59,581 nt of DNA from an uncultured Bacilli bacterium (GCA_944372195.1 CALVYK010000007.1:1-59581); one strand, 5' to 3'. Counted from the first letter of the stretch, positions 49,020-57,606 are shown. Notes: generated by a model from the letters alone, not told the origin. Numbers and translations: made by a program.

Positions 49020-51068
49020 TCAATTATACATTTCAAAATATTTGGAAGATACTCTATTAGCTATAATCCTATTAATTGGAGCTCGTGAGCTAGATGTTTC
49101 TTCATAAAATATATCAGGTGAAACAATAATAAATGATACTTTAGGATTATCGTATGGTGCATAAGCCCCAAAAGTGTTACTCATCGTCTCTTTATCAACT
49201 ACACCATCGCCATCAGTATCAATAAAGCTTTCACTAGTTCCTGTTTTTGCTGCTGGATTATATTTGCTATCGACATAACCATTAGCGATTCCACTAACAA
49301 CACCTTCCCTAAATCCCAATTTAATTCTATCCATGTATTTACTATCTAATTCTACTTTATTTAAAACAGTAGTTTCAACTTCATATAATAAATCAGTTAA
49401 TCCATCTTTAGTAGGATTATACACAGCCTTTAATAAATGAGGCTGTATTCTATACCCACCATTTGCAATAGTATTTATATATTGACTTAATTGAATTGGA
49501 GTATAGGTATCAAATTGACCGATTGCAAAATCTAATAGGTGACCTGCCAAAGTACTATTGCTAGTATAACCTAAACTTTCAACTGGTAAATCTATTCCAG
49601 TTTTAACTCCTAATCCAAATTGCTTAAACATATTACGATAAATATCAAAAGCATCAGGATTTATATTTAATTCTTCATTATATTTATATGTTCCACCACC
49701 AACTTTAATAGCAGTATGAAATTGATAAACATTAGAAGAATATTTCAAAGCCCCTATATCATCAATTGTACCTAAGGTTGTCCATGAACATTTTAAAGGA
49801 GTAGCAGCTATTTTAATACAGCTATCATCTCTTCTTTCTCCTATTTGTAAAGCCCCTGTACTATAACCAACAGCATGTGATGCACCTTTAACTATTGATC
49901 CGGCAGTCACAGGCGTAGTAACAATGCCCGGGGTATAATCATATATTTTGCCATCGATTAATTGTTTTCCAGCCATTGCAAGTATTTCACCTGTATTAGG
50001 ATCACTTATAATAGCAAATGATCTATTATAATATTTTGTATTAGGATACTTTTTACCGTTAATAACTTCCTCTTCTAATATTTTTTCTATTTCTTGTTGT
50101 AATTTAATATCGATAGTAAGTACAATATCATTACCTCTTCTTCCTTCTGAAACAATTTTTCTAGTGCCATCATCTAATATCTGATAAACTGTTTTTTCCC
50201 CTTTTAAAATTGATTCATATTGATATTCTAAATAACTTATCCCTACTCGATCATTTAAACTGTAACCCAAATCTAAATAATAGTCTTTTAATTCATAAGG
50301 AATTCCTGTTTCATTAGTCGAAACACTACCTAAAATTGTTCTAAAAGTATCACCATAAGGATATACTCTATTCCAATCTAATCTCACATCAAATCCTTTT
50401 AAATTATTGACGTTTTCCGCTATTAAAGCATATTCTTTATCAGTTACATTTTCTTTTTTAATTACTTTTTCATCATAACTATAACCGACATTCATTAAAT
50501 AATAAATATAAGCCGCTTTTAAATCCCTTTCTTCATAAGCATCTAGCTGTTCATCAATTCTTTCTAGTTTTAAATTTTCAATATCTAAAGAAGTTAATTT
50601 TCTTTCTTCTAATTGCTGCCATTCTAAATCAGTAATTAATTTATCTGATTCGTCTTTATTATTTAAAATCCAAAATTTTTTTAAATTATTACTACTCAAT
50701 TGCTTATAATCAATTGAAATCATATCAGCCACTTTATAAGCAATTTCAATTTCATCACTAGTCGTTACACCACTTGGCTTTTTATAATAAATTACTTTAA
50801 CAGCTTCATTATCAACTATTATTTCACCATTCCGATCATAAATTCTACCACGAGGAGTACTTGTTGAAGTTACAAGATTTTGACTTAATTGTTCCACCTT
50901 TTTGACATAAAATTCATGCTTTACAACCTGAATAATAAATAAATTAACACTTAATATAACCATTATTAAAACTATTACTATAATTAAAATATTATATCTT
51001 TTTTCAATTATTTCTTTAACGTCTTTATTTTTAGTACTTAAATTATATATTTTCTTGTATTTCTTCAT
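49020..51068 (-). CDS. Class B penicillin-binding protein (PBP2-like transpeptidase)
   Basis: A 682-residue membrane-anchored D,D-transpeptidase. One membrane helix (~26-48), then the dimerisation/pedestal domain (STPRGRIYDRNGEIIVDN, YPYGDTFRTILGSVS). The transpeptidase domain has SxxK as Ser391-Ile-Val-Lys394, SxN as Ser444-Ser-Asn446 and KTGT as 608-611, all intact. Position next to sod mirrors Bacillus sodA-yqgE-pbpA, favouring an elongation-type PBP2 partner of a RodA. It overlaps the sod gene end by 26 bases, with only a weak ribosome-binding site. Confidence 0.92.
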   Translation of the reverse strand: MKKYKKIYNLSTKNKDVKEIIEKRYNILIIVIVLIMVILSVNLFIIQVVKHEFYVKKVEQLSQNLVTSTSTPRGRIYDRNGEIIVDNEAVKVIYYKKPSGVTTSDEIEIAYKVADMISIDYKQLSSNNLKKFWILNNKDESDKLITDLEWQQLEERKLTSLDIENLKLERIDEQLDAYEERDLKAAYIYYLMNVGYSYDEKVIKKENVTDKEYALIAENVNNLKGFDVRLDWNRVYPYGDTFRTILGSVSTNETGIPYELKDYYLDLGYSLNDRVGISYLEYQYESILKGEKTVYQILDDGTRKIVSEGRRGNDIVLTIDIKLQQEIEKILEEEVINGKKYPNTKYYNRSFAIISDPNTGEILAMAGKQLIDGKIYDYTPGIVTTPVTAGSIVKGASHAVGYSTGALQIGERRDDSCIKIAATPLKCSWTTLGTIDDIGALKYSSNVYQFHTAIKVGGGTYKYNEELNINPDAFDIYRNMFKQFGLGVKTGIDLPVESLGYTSNSTLAGHLLDFAIGQFDTYTPIQLSQYINTIANGGYRIQPHLLKAVYNPTKDGLTDLLYEVETTVLNKVELDSKYMDRIKLGFREGVVSGIANGYVDSKYNPAAKTGTSESFIDTDGDGVVDKETMSNTFGAYAPYDNPKVSFIIVSPDIFYEETSSSRAPINRIIANRVSSKYFEMYN

Positions 51069-51585
51069 ATATTTTACTTACTTTATTAAAATCTACAATT
51101 GAAAAAAAATTATTAATATAATCAGTTCTATCGTTTTGATAATCTAAAAAATAAGCGTGTTCCCATAAATCTAAATTCATAATTGGTTTTAAACCATACG
51201 AATATGGCGTGTCTTCATTAGAAGTATTTAATATTTCTAATTTATTATCTTTATTTAAAACTAAAAATGTATAACCCGATCCAACAACATAATTAGCATT
51301 TTTAATAAATTCTTCTTTAAAATTAGAAATAGATCCAAAATCTTCGATTATTTTATTTTTAAATTGTTCACTCATTTCACCTTTTCCTAAAATACTAAAG
51401 AATAATTGATGATTTAAAACACCACCTAAATTAAATAAAATATTGCCTCTTTCGTTAAGAGGATATTCATCAATATTATTAACCGCATAAACATAATCAG
51501 TTATATCTTTAACTTTATCAAGATAATTATTTAATATTTTATTATGAATATTCATAGTAAAATCAGTTATATATGGTTCGTACAT
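51043..51585 (-). CDS. sodA: Fe/Mn superoxide dismutase
   Basis: A 180-residue SOD with a full set of metal ligands: His14 (TDFTMNIHNK), His59 (GGVLNHQLFF), Asp139 and His143 (MNLDLWEHAYFLDYQND). The N-terminus is ~10-15 residues shorter than usual, lacking the typical 'LPxLPYxYxxLEPHI' opening but keeping the essential His. It cannot be told from sequence alone whether Fe or Mn is used. AAAGGAGG precedes the ATG. In a presumably anaerobic spore former this would guard against oxygen exposure. Confidence 0.92.
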   Translation of the reverse strand: MYEPYITDFTMNIHNKILNNYLDKVKDITDYVYAVNNIDEYPLNERGNILFNLGGVLNHQLFFSILGKGEMSEQFKNKIIEDFGSISNFKEEFIKNANYVVGSGYTFLVLNKDNKLEILNTSNEDTPYSYGLKPIMNLDLWEHAYFLDYQNDRTDYINNFFSIVDFNKVSKIYEEIQENI

Positions 51586-51661
51586 AATATTCCTCCTTTT
51601 AATATTTTATTTAATTTTCATAACATTATTCATTGCAACATATAATATAGCGGTGATCAAA

Positions 51662-51916
51662 GTGAAAGAAAGATTAATAAGTGAATACGTTAATAGAATG
51701 ACTTTAGATGATGTAAACAATTTTGCTTTAAAAAATGGCATTAATTTAAAAGATACGGAAGTAAAAATAATTTATGATCATATTAAAAATAATTGGCGTA
51801 CAATAGTATTTGGAAATCCTCGAGGAATATTAGACGATTTAAAAGAAAAATTGGATAGCACAAGTTACCAAAAAATAGAATCTTTATATATTTATTTTAA
51901 AAATCGTTACTTATAA
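51662..51916 (+). CDS. DUF2624 (YqfT-like) protein
   Basis: An 84-residue helical protein: ISEYVNRMTLDDVNNFALKNGINLKDTEVKIIYDHIKNNWRTIVFGN, then LDDLKEKLDSTSYQKIESLYIYFKNRYL. It fits DUF2624, encoded next to nfo (yqfS) as yqfT in Bacillus, as here on the opposite strand. I chose the GTG at 51662 because GGTGAT lies four to eight bases upstream; the GTG at 51653 is part of that site. A TATAAT (51641-51646) lies just before it. Function unknown. Confidence 0.8.
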   Translation: MKERLISEYVNRMTLDDVNNFALKNGINLKDTEVKIIYDHIKNNWRTIVFGNPRGILDDLKEKLDSTSYQKIESLYIYFKNRYL

Positions 51917-52788
51917 TAATTTCTTATATCATTAATTAAATTTTTATTAAACTTTTTATTTAAAATCATTTCTATTTCAAACTTATATGGTGGATACATT
52001 CTTTCTTTAGAATTATCGTCCATTGATACATAAGGTGTCTCTAATATTTTAGGGATATTTTTTAATTTTTCATGATATATTATTTTAATTAAATTATCAA
52101 ATCCAATTGTTCCAAATCCAATATTTTCATGACGATCTTTATGTGCACTTATTACATTTTTACTATCGTTTACATGAATACATTTTAAATAATTTAAACC
52201 AATTTTTTTATTAAATAAATCTAAAACTTCATCAAAATCATTTAAATCATATCCTGCATCATTAATATGACAAGTATCCAAACAAACTCCTAATGGATAA
52301 TTTACTCCATCGATTATTTCTTTTAATTCTTCAAATGTTTTACCTAACTCCGTACCTTTACCAGCCATCGTTTCTAATAATATTAAAACATTACTTTTAC
52401 CTACTTTATTTAAATTATCAATAATATTTTTAATACCTTCTTCTCGACTTAATTTAACACTACTACCAGGATGAAGTACTAATTTAGTCATACCTAATTG
52501 TTCAACTCTCTTTAATTCTTCTTTTAAAAATGTAACTGCAAAGTCATTATTAGAAGCCATATTAATTATATATGGTGCGTGAACAATTACATTATTGATA
52601 TCAATATTATTTTTATTCATTAAATCAACAGCTTCTTTAGTTAATTCAAAATTTATTGCTTGTCTATTAGTATTTTGGGGAGCTCCTGTATAAAACATAA
52701 AAGTAGTACTTCCATAACTTAATGCTTCCTTAACACTCCCTACTAATTGAGTATCTTTTTTAAATGAGACATGTGAGCCTATTATCAT
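51907..52788 (-). CDS. nfo: Endonuclease IV
   Basis: AP endonuclease of the TIM-barrel type with a trinuclear zinc site. IGSHVSFKKD opens the protein (first His), followed by TFMFYTGAPQNT, IVHAPYIINMAS, LVLHPGSS, LLETMAGKGTELG, GVCLDTCHINDAGYD, CIHVNDSKN, HKDRHENIGFGTIG and ILETPY. All zinc ligands are accounted for. ATG at 52788 follows AAAGGAG; the in-frame start at 52836 lies at the -35 of its promoter. Repairs abasic sites; in spore formers nfo protects spore DNA during dormancy. Confidence 0.96.
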   Translation of the reverse strand: MIIGSHVSFKKDTQLVGSVKEALSYGSTTFMFYTGAPQNTNRQAINFELTKEAVDLMNKNNIDINNVIVHAPYIINMASNNDFAVTFLKEELKRVEQLGMTKLVLHPGSSVKLSREEGIKNIIDNLNKVGKSNVLILLETMAGKGTELGKTFEELKEIIDGVNYPLGVCLDTCHINDAGYDLNDFDEVLDLFNKKIGLNYLKCIHVNDSKNVISAHKDRHENIGFGTIGFDNLIKIIYHEKLKNIPKILETPYVSMDDNSKERMYPPYKFEIEMILNKKFNKNLINDIRNYYK

Positions 52789-52807
52789 ATAATCATCTCC
52801 TTTAATA

Positions 52808-52836
52808 ATTATAATAAATTTTTTAAAGAAAAACAA
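52808..52836 (-). promoter_or_regulatory. Promoter for nfo
   Basis: TTGTTT (-35, 52831-52836) and TATAAT (-10, 52808-52813), 17 bases apart on the minus strand. Confidence 0.65.
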
Positions 52837-52860
52837 TAAAAAAATGGCATTTAGCCACTT
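52837..52860 (-). terminator. Terminator after the unknown gene at 52860
   Basis: A 6-bp stem with one G-U pair (52843-52848 with 52854-52859) overlapping the stop codon region, followed on the minus strand by a T run. Confidence 0.6.
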
Positions 52861-53588
52861 TAAAATTTAATTGTTTTTTGAAATCCTGAATTTGTCTTTT
52901 TACTATACTCATTAATATTGATACCATTTATTAAGATTCTACCATCATTACTTACATTGATTAAAAAAGTATTTTCCTTTATTTGATCAGTTTGTTTTAT
53001 ATTTGCTTTATTTAAAGAACGTAAAATTCTATAATCATAAATTCCTTGCCCGTATCTAACTATAAAATTTGTTTCAGTTATCAAAGATGCTTCGATATAA
53101 GCGCGTAAATTCTTTTTAAATTCTTGTAATTTTTTTGCTGGAATTATAGAATAACTAATATCAAACTGTTTTAAGAAATTAAAACTAGTGCTAGGAGTGT
53201 TTTCTGAATTTAAACCTAAAAAATCACAAATAATATTAACAATATTTTCCACTAATAAACTTTGCTTTTGCAATAATATTGGAGAAAGCTTTTTCTTTTT
53301 AGATAATACAACCAATAAACCATTTAATTCTACAGGTGACAACTCAGTTCTTTTAACGCCTTTACTATCAGTAATAAGTATTTCAAGGCTCTCTTTTTTC
53401 AACACTTCTTCTAATGGCAACCCAACTTCGAATTCTTCATCAAATTTTTTGTTATATGATTCAGTTCTATTAGTTAATGAAGCATTTATATATCTACCAG
53501 AATTTTCGTCATAATAAGCTATTTGAACATTGTTATTACACATGCCAATATATAATTGATCTAATTCATATTTTTTTCTTATTGCCAT
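52860..53588 (-). CDS. Protein of unknown function downstream of gpr
   Basis: About 242 residues, soluble, no signal peptide or membrane segment. Starts MAIRKKYELDQLYIGMCNNNVQIAYYDENSGRYINASL, with a basic central part (LLVVLSKKKKLSPILLQKQSLLVENIVNIICDFLG) and a beta-rich end. I recognise no family. ATG at 53588 has GGGGGGAT upstream and an ideal promoter before it, which excludes the in-frame start at 53642. In Bacillus the gene after gpr is spoIIP; this protein shows no resemblance to SpoIIP. Confidence 0.65.
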   Translation of the reverse strand: MAIRKKYELDQLYIGMCNNNVQIAYYDENSGRYINASLTNRTESYNKKFDEEFEVGLPLEEVLKKESLEILITDSKGVKRTELSPVELNGLLVVLSKKKKLSPILLQKQSLLVENIVNIICDFLGLNSENTPSTSFNFLKQFDISYSIIPAKKLQEFKKNLRAYIEASLITETNFIVRYGQGIYDYRILRSLNKANIKQTDQIKENTFLINVSNDGRILINGININEYSKKTNSGFQKTIKF

Positions 53589-53613
53589 AATATCCCCCCA
53601 AAATATGTAAGAT

Positions 53614-53642
53614 ATTTTAGCATATTTTATATCAATTGTCAA
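53614..53642 (-). promoter_or_regulatory. Promoter for the unknown gene at 52860
   Basis: Perfect TTGACA (-35, 53637-53642), overlapping the gpr stop codon, 17 bases from TAAAAT (-10, 53614-53619). Confidence 0.75.
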
Positions 53643-54649
53643 ATATTATGTAATGCCTCATTAATTCCATTTCCAATCAAACTACTTAATTTTTCAATCA
53701 AAAAATCAACTTCTTTTGGGGTTACCATCATATTATATCCAATAGGAGATAAAACTTCAAATAATAATTGTTTAATTTCATCTTCTTCTAATGTTCCAAC
53801 AATTCCTAAAAGAGTTTCTTTATCTTTTTTATTTAATTCAATTTTTTCTTTTAAATAATTAGGACTATGCGCCATTAATTTGTGTAAAGGATTATTTATG
53901 TTTAATTTTGAGTAAGTATAATGTTTATGCATATAATTTATTGTATCACTAACAATTGTAATTGCATCAACAACGGTAGGCACACCTATAGCTATGCAAG
54001 GAATATTTAATGTTTCATAACTTATTTCTTTTCTGCTATTACCTATACCACTTCCAGGGTGTATCCCAGTATCAGTCATTTGAATTGTTTTATTTACCCG
54101 TTCAACTGATTGACTAGCTAAGGCATCGACTAAAATAATAAAATTCGGCTTAAATTTATCTACTATGCTAGATATAACATCACTAGTTTCCAATCCTGTT
54201 TGCCCCATAACACCTGGCACTAAAACGGAAACTCTTCGATATTCATCAGATAGCTCATTTAACTCAAACAAATGATTAGTTACTATTATATTATTTACAG
54301 TTAATGGTCCTAAAGAATCGGGTGTCGATTTAGAATTACCTAATCCAATTATTAAACAACTTGCTTTTTTGTCAATTTTAAGCAAATTTAACAAATCAGT
54401 TAATTCTCTTACAAATATTTTTTTTACTTTATTATAATTACTAGAATCTGTTATATCATCAAATTCTATCGTTATATAATTTCCTTTTTTCTTGTTAATT
54501 ATTTTGCTAATATTCTCATCAACTACTACATTTGTAATTTTAACATTTTCTTCTATTTTTTGTTTACTAATATTTTTTATATCTTTAATAGATTCTATTG
54601 CTAGATCAGTTCTTATCTGATATTTTGATAGATCAACACTATGTTTCAT
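53639..54649 (-). CDS. gpr: Spore germination protease GPR
   Basis: Aspartic-type protease that degrades small acid-soluble spore proteins at germination; made in the forespore as a zymogen. SKYQIRTDLAIES is the pro-region plus cleavage-site segment. The core follows: CLIIGLGNSKSTPDSLGPLTVNNIIVTNHLF, VSVLVPGVMGQTGLETSDVI, LVDALASQSVERVNKTIQMTDTGIHPGSGIGNSRKEI and CIAIGVPTVVDA, all highly characteristic. 336 residues, normal. ATG at 54649 follows GGTGAATGTT. It is divergent from rpsT, as in Bacillus. A GTATA element 17 bases from an AATAATA could be a sigma-F/G-type promoter, but that is weak. Confidence 0.96.
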   Translation of the reverse strand: MKHSVDLSKYQIRTDLAIESIKDIKNISKQKIEENVKITNVVVDENISKIINKKKGNYITIEFDDITDSSNYNKVKKIFVRELTDLLNLLKIDKKASCLIIGLGNSKSTPDSLGPLTVNNIIVTNHLFELNELSDEYRRVSVLVPGVMGQTGLETSDVISSIVDKFKPNFIILVDALASQSVERVNKTIQMTDTGIHPGSGIGNSRKEISYETLNIPCIAIGVPTVVDAITIVSDTINYMHKHYTYSKLNINNPLHKLMAHSPNYLKEKIELNKKDKETLLGIVGTLEEDEIKQLLFEVLSPIGYNMMVTPKEVDFLIEKLSSLIGNGINEALHNI

Positions 54650-54765
54650 AACATTCACCATTATTATTATTGATTTAAGTTAATGTTTTATACGAAAAAG
54701 TGTTGCTTTTTTAGTAATAAAATGGTAAAATTATAATGTTTTAAGAGCTTGGAGGTGAATTAACT

Positions 54766-55029
54766 ATGGCAAATATGAAAAATGCAAAGAAAAAAATCAA
54801 AGTAATCGCTAAAGAAACAGTAAATAATAATAACTATACAGCAAGTATGAAAACTGCTTGTAAAAATGTTGAAAGAGCAGTAATTGCTAAAGATAAAGAT
54901 AAAGCTAATAACAACTTAAAAGTAGCTATTAAAAGAATCGATAAAGCAACACAAGCTGGAGCTATTAAGAAAAATACAGCAGCTCGTAATAAATCTCGTT
55001 TAACAAAAAAAGTAAATGCAATGGAATAA
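54766..55029 (+). CDS. rpsT: 30S ribosomal protein S20
   Basis: An 87-residue Lys/Ala/Asn-rich S20: NMKNAKKKIKVIAKETVNNNNY, then ASMKTACKNVERAVIAKDKDKANNNLKVAIKRIDKATQAGAIKKNTAARNKSRLTKKV. The end matches the family's 'kg.ihkN.AaRkKSRL'. GGAGGTGAATTAACT precedes the ATG. A TATAAT sits at 54733-54738; no good -35 is visible. A terminator overlaps its end. Confidence 0.95.
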   Translation: MANMKNAKKKIKVIAKETVNNNNYTASMKTACKNVERAVIAKDKDKANNNLKVAIKRIDKATQAGAIKKNTAARNKSRLTKKVNAME

Positions 55030-55050
55030 CATTTACTTTTTATTTTTTTT
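55008..55050 (+). terminator. Terminator after rpsT
   Basis: An 11-bp stem (55008-55018 with 55030-55040) overlaps the rpsT stop and is followed by a long T run. Confidence 0.8.
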
Positions 55051-55077
55051 TGATATAATTATAATAGGTGATACTAA

Positions 55078-55980
55078 ATGAAAAGATGGTTAAAACTTGT
55101 TCCACTTTTAATTTTACTATTGTTAACTTTAATATACAAAAATGATATAGCTACATTTTTAGTTCAAAAAATTGTGTATTCTAAAGAAATATATTTAGAT
55201 AACCAAAATGATTATTCTTTAAATTATCATTTTGAGTATGTTCAAGCAACGAATGATTTTATAGCAAATGACAAACAAGAATTACTCAATATTTTATATA
55301 CTTTTTTAAATAATGGCGAAGAGAATTTTTATTTTTATTGTGATTATAATGAATGCCTTAACGATGTAGATTATTTGATAGATTCAAATAAAATGACTAA
55401 TTTAAATAATTATGTCCATCCTTATAATATTTATCGTAAAGCTATAATAACATCTAATTCATTTAATAAAATTGAAGTTACCGTTGAAAAATCATACAGT
55501 GATGATATAATAGCCGCTATAAATAAAAAAATTGATGAAATAATGAAAGAAATTTTAAATGATAATATGACTGATAGAGAAAAAATAATTGCTATACATA
55601 ATTATATAGTTGAAACAACTACCTATGATACAGAATATTTGGAAGCCAATTTAGAAGATATTGATAATCCTTCTCATAAAGCAATTGGCCCACTTTATTA
55701 TCATAAAGCTTTATGCGGAGGATATACTGATACAATGGCATTATTTTTAAACAAATTAAAAATTCCAAATTATCGAATTTCAAGTGAAAGTCATATTTGG
55801 AATTATGTCTATTTAGATAATAATTGGTATCACGTAGATCTAACTTGGGACGATCCAGTTACCAATGATGGTAGTGAATTAGTTCTTGATAAGTTTTTAT
55901 TAATTACAACAGAACAATTAGAAAGTTATCATACAGGGTATCATAATTATGATAAATCAATCTACATCGAAGCTAAATAG
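55078..55980 (+). CDS. Transglutaminase-like domain protein
   Basis: A 300-residue protein with an N-terminal membrane anchor (~4-20) and an extracytoplasmic transglutaminase-like domain. The Cys-His-Asp triad is visible: YHKALCGGYTDTMALFLNKLKIP (Cys), ESHIWNYVYLDNNWYHVDLTWDDP (His and Asp). MTDREKIIAIHNYIVETTTYD is the usual helix before it. GGTGATACTAA precedes the ATG. Secreted members act as proteases or cross-linkers of cell-wall proteins; which applies is unknown. It converges with the kinase gene, overlapping it by 24 bases at the 3' ends. Confidence 0.88.
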   Translation: MKRWLKLVPLLILLLLTLIYKNDIATFLVQKIVYSKEIYLDNQNDYSLNYHFEYVQATNDFIANDKQELLNILYTFLNNGEENFYFYCDYNECLNDVDYLIDSNKMTNLNNYVHPYNIYRKAIITSNSFNKIEVTVEKSYSDDIIAAINKKIDEIMKEILNDNMTDREKIIAIHNYIVETTTYDTEYLEANLEDIDNPSHKAIGPLYYHKALCGGYTDTMALFLNKLKIPNYRISSESHIWNYVYLDNNWYHVDLTWDDPVTNDGSELVLDKFLLITTEQLESYHTGYHNYDKSIYIEAK

Positions 55981-57111
55981 TTTATAAATTGGAAGTTCTA
56001 TAATCACCCTAGTTCCCTTTTTTAATGTTTCGTATTGCAATTTACCATTGTGAGCATTTATAATTTCAATTGATAATGACACACCTAATCCTGTGCCATT
56101 TTTTTTAGTTGTATAAAAAGGTTCTTTTATTTTTTCCAATTCATCTTCAGGTATTCCAATACCATTATCTTCAATAATTATTTTAAAATTATCATCTATT
56201 TTATAGTCAATACAAATTAATCCATTTTTTTCTATTGCTTCAATACTATTTTTAATCATATTTATTAATACCTGATTTAATCTATTATAGTCTCCTAAAA
56301 CAAACACTTCATCTTCACATATATTGTGTGTAAATTTGATATTTTTTTCTTTTAAAACAGGTTCAAATTGATTGACAACATCTTCTAACAACAAATTAAC
56401 ATCTAATATTTCTTTTTGAATTTTTATTTTATTCATAGCTAAAAAATCTTGTAACAATATTAATATTTTATCCATTTCTTCTTTTAATATATCAATATAC
56501 CTAGTGTGATCCTTATTATTAATATCAAACATATCCAAATAACTTTTACATACAGCTATTGGATTTTTTATTTCGTGAGTTATTTTAAATAAAGATGATC
56601 TTAATTGAGTTTCTTTTTCTAGTTCTTTTAAATTCATGTGTAATTTTATTATATCCTCACCTTTTTTATATAAAAATATAACTAAATAAGTTGTTATTAA
56701 AAAAATAATACTAGTTAACAAATTAAAATTAAAAATAAATTTAATTATTATAAACAAATTTAAAATATTTTTTTGATAAAAAATATATATTAAGTAATAT
56801 ATTAAATACTCAATTATATAAATTATTATATTAGAATCAGCATAATTCATTAAAATTATAACAGTAATAATCATACTTACTAAAGTTCTTTTCTTTATAA
56901 AGGCAAACAATAATGGAATATTAAATAAAATTATTAAATCACTGTTACCTTTATCATAAATAATTAACAAATATAAACTTGATAAAAGAGCCAAATCTAA
57001 ATATAGTTTTTTTTGCTCTTTATTTACATTATTACTATAAGTACAATAAAATAAATTAACTATTAAAGGAAATAATAATATTATAATATTAAATAAAATT
57101 TGATATAACAT
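55957..57111 (-). CDS. Orphan sensor histidine kinase of the sporulation-kinase type
   Basis: A 384-residue kinase. The N-terminal half has about six membrane helices (~5-150) and no large extracellular domain, like Bacillus KinB. The HisKA domain has His179 in FKITHEIKNPIAV, the HE(I)KNP box of phosphorelay and PhoR-type kinases. The ATPase domain has the N box (INMIKNSIEA), G1 (IEDNGIGIP), F (FYTTKKNG) and G2 (GTGLGVSLS). No response regulator gene is adjacent. AGGTGATTTAA precedes the ATG. Two Spo0A-box-like sites lie in its promoter, so it may feed, and be controlled by, Spo0A; that is inference. Confidence 0.85.
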   Translation of the reverse strand: MLYQILFNIIILLFPLIVNLFYCTYSNNVNKEQKKLYLDLALLSSLYLLIIYDKGNSDLIILFNIPLLFAFIKKRTLVSMIITVIILMNYADSNIIIYIIEYLIYYLIYIFYQKNILNLFIIIKFIFNFNLLTSIIFLITTYLVIFLYKKGEDIIKLHMNLKELEKETQLRSSLFKITHEIKNPIAVCKSYLDMFDINNKDHTRYIDILKEEMDKILILLQDFLAMNKIKIQKEILDVNLLLEDVVNQFEPVLKEKNIKFTHNICEDEVFVLGDYNRLNQVLINMIKNSIEAIEKNGLICIDYKIDDNFKIIIEDNGIGIPEDELEKIKEPFYTTKKNGTGLGVSLSIEIINAHNGKLQYETLKKGTRVIIELPIYKLFSFDVD

Positions 57112-57127
57112 TTAAATCACCTAGCCA

Positions 57128-57133
57128 ATTATA
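57128..57133 (-). promoter_or_regulatory. -10 element of the sensor kinase promoter
   Basis: TATAAT on the minus strand, 17 bases before the kinase ATG. The usual -35 spacing holds no good hexamer; instead TCGACA, part of the proximal Spo0A-like box, lies 21 bases upstream. That long spacing is what Spo0A-activated spoIIG-type sigma-A promoters show. Confidence 0.55.
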
Positions 57134-57152
57134 TTACAAATTTTTTAATTAT

Positions 57153-57172
57153 TTTGTCGAATTGTGTCGAAA
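57153..57172 (-). promoter_or_regulatory. Two tandem Spo0A-box-like sites
   Basis: TGTCGAA occurs at 57155-57161 and again at 57165-57171 (plus strand), exactly ten bases apart, one helical turn. The Spo0A box is TTTGTCGAAA; the first site reads TTTGTCGAAT and the second TTGTGTCGAAA. Both lie directly upstream of the -10 of the kinase gene. Confidence 0.65.
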
Positions 57173-57175
57173 AAT

Positions 57176-57197
57176 AAAAAAGTAACAAAAGTTACTT
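57176..57197 (-). terminator. Terminator after the EIIB-like gene
   Basis: A 7-bp stem (57180-57186 with 57191-57197) with a four-base loop, overlapping the stop codon and followed on the minus strand by a T run. Confidence 0.7.
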
Positions 57198-57509
57198 CAA
57201 ATCATCAATAAATTTTTTTATTTTTTCTGCTTGATCACCTAATATAATTTTTAATTGGTTATCAATTTCAACTATTCCTTGAGCACCTATTTTTTGGATA
57301 CCTTCTTTATTTACTATTTTTGTATCCCTAAGTTCAACTATAAATCTTGATTTATTAGTCTCATAACTGATAATATTATCTTTACCACCTAGATATTCGA
57401 CCAATTTATTAGCCTCCAACTTAAAATCTTTTTGTTTTGATTTCACAATTGCAATAGCAATAATAATTGCAACAATTAATATTATTATGTATTGCCACAT
57501 ATGTCCCAT
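57192..57509 (-). CDS. Membrane-anchored EIIB-like domain protein lacking the phospho-Cys
   Basis: A 105-residue protein: one membrane helix (~5-23), a short linker, then a ~75-residue domain matching the glucose-family PTS EIIB fold (VEYLGGKDNIISYETNKSRFIVELRDTKIVNKEGIQKIGAQGIVEIDNQLKIILGDQAEKI). In active EIIB the segment after 'NI' carries Cys in 'C.TRLR'; here it reads NKSRFIVEL, so the phosphorylated Cys is replaced by Asn. It cannot take part in phosphotransfer and may be a sensor or a structural relic. The ATG at 57509 follows GGTGATTAT. Confidence 0.75.
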   Translation of the reverse strand: MGHMWQYIIILIVAIIIAIAIVKSKQKDFKLEANKLVEYLGGKDNIISYETNKSRFIVELRDTKIVNKEGIQKIGAQGIVEIDNQLKIILGDQAEKIKKFIDDLK

Positions 57510-57606
57510 ATAATCACCTACTTAAATTATACTATATTTTTTTTATTTTGCAAATATTTAATTGTATAATTTACAAATTTAGTGTAAGATAATAATAGGT
57601 GAAATT

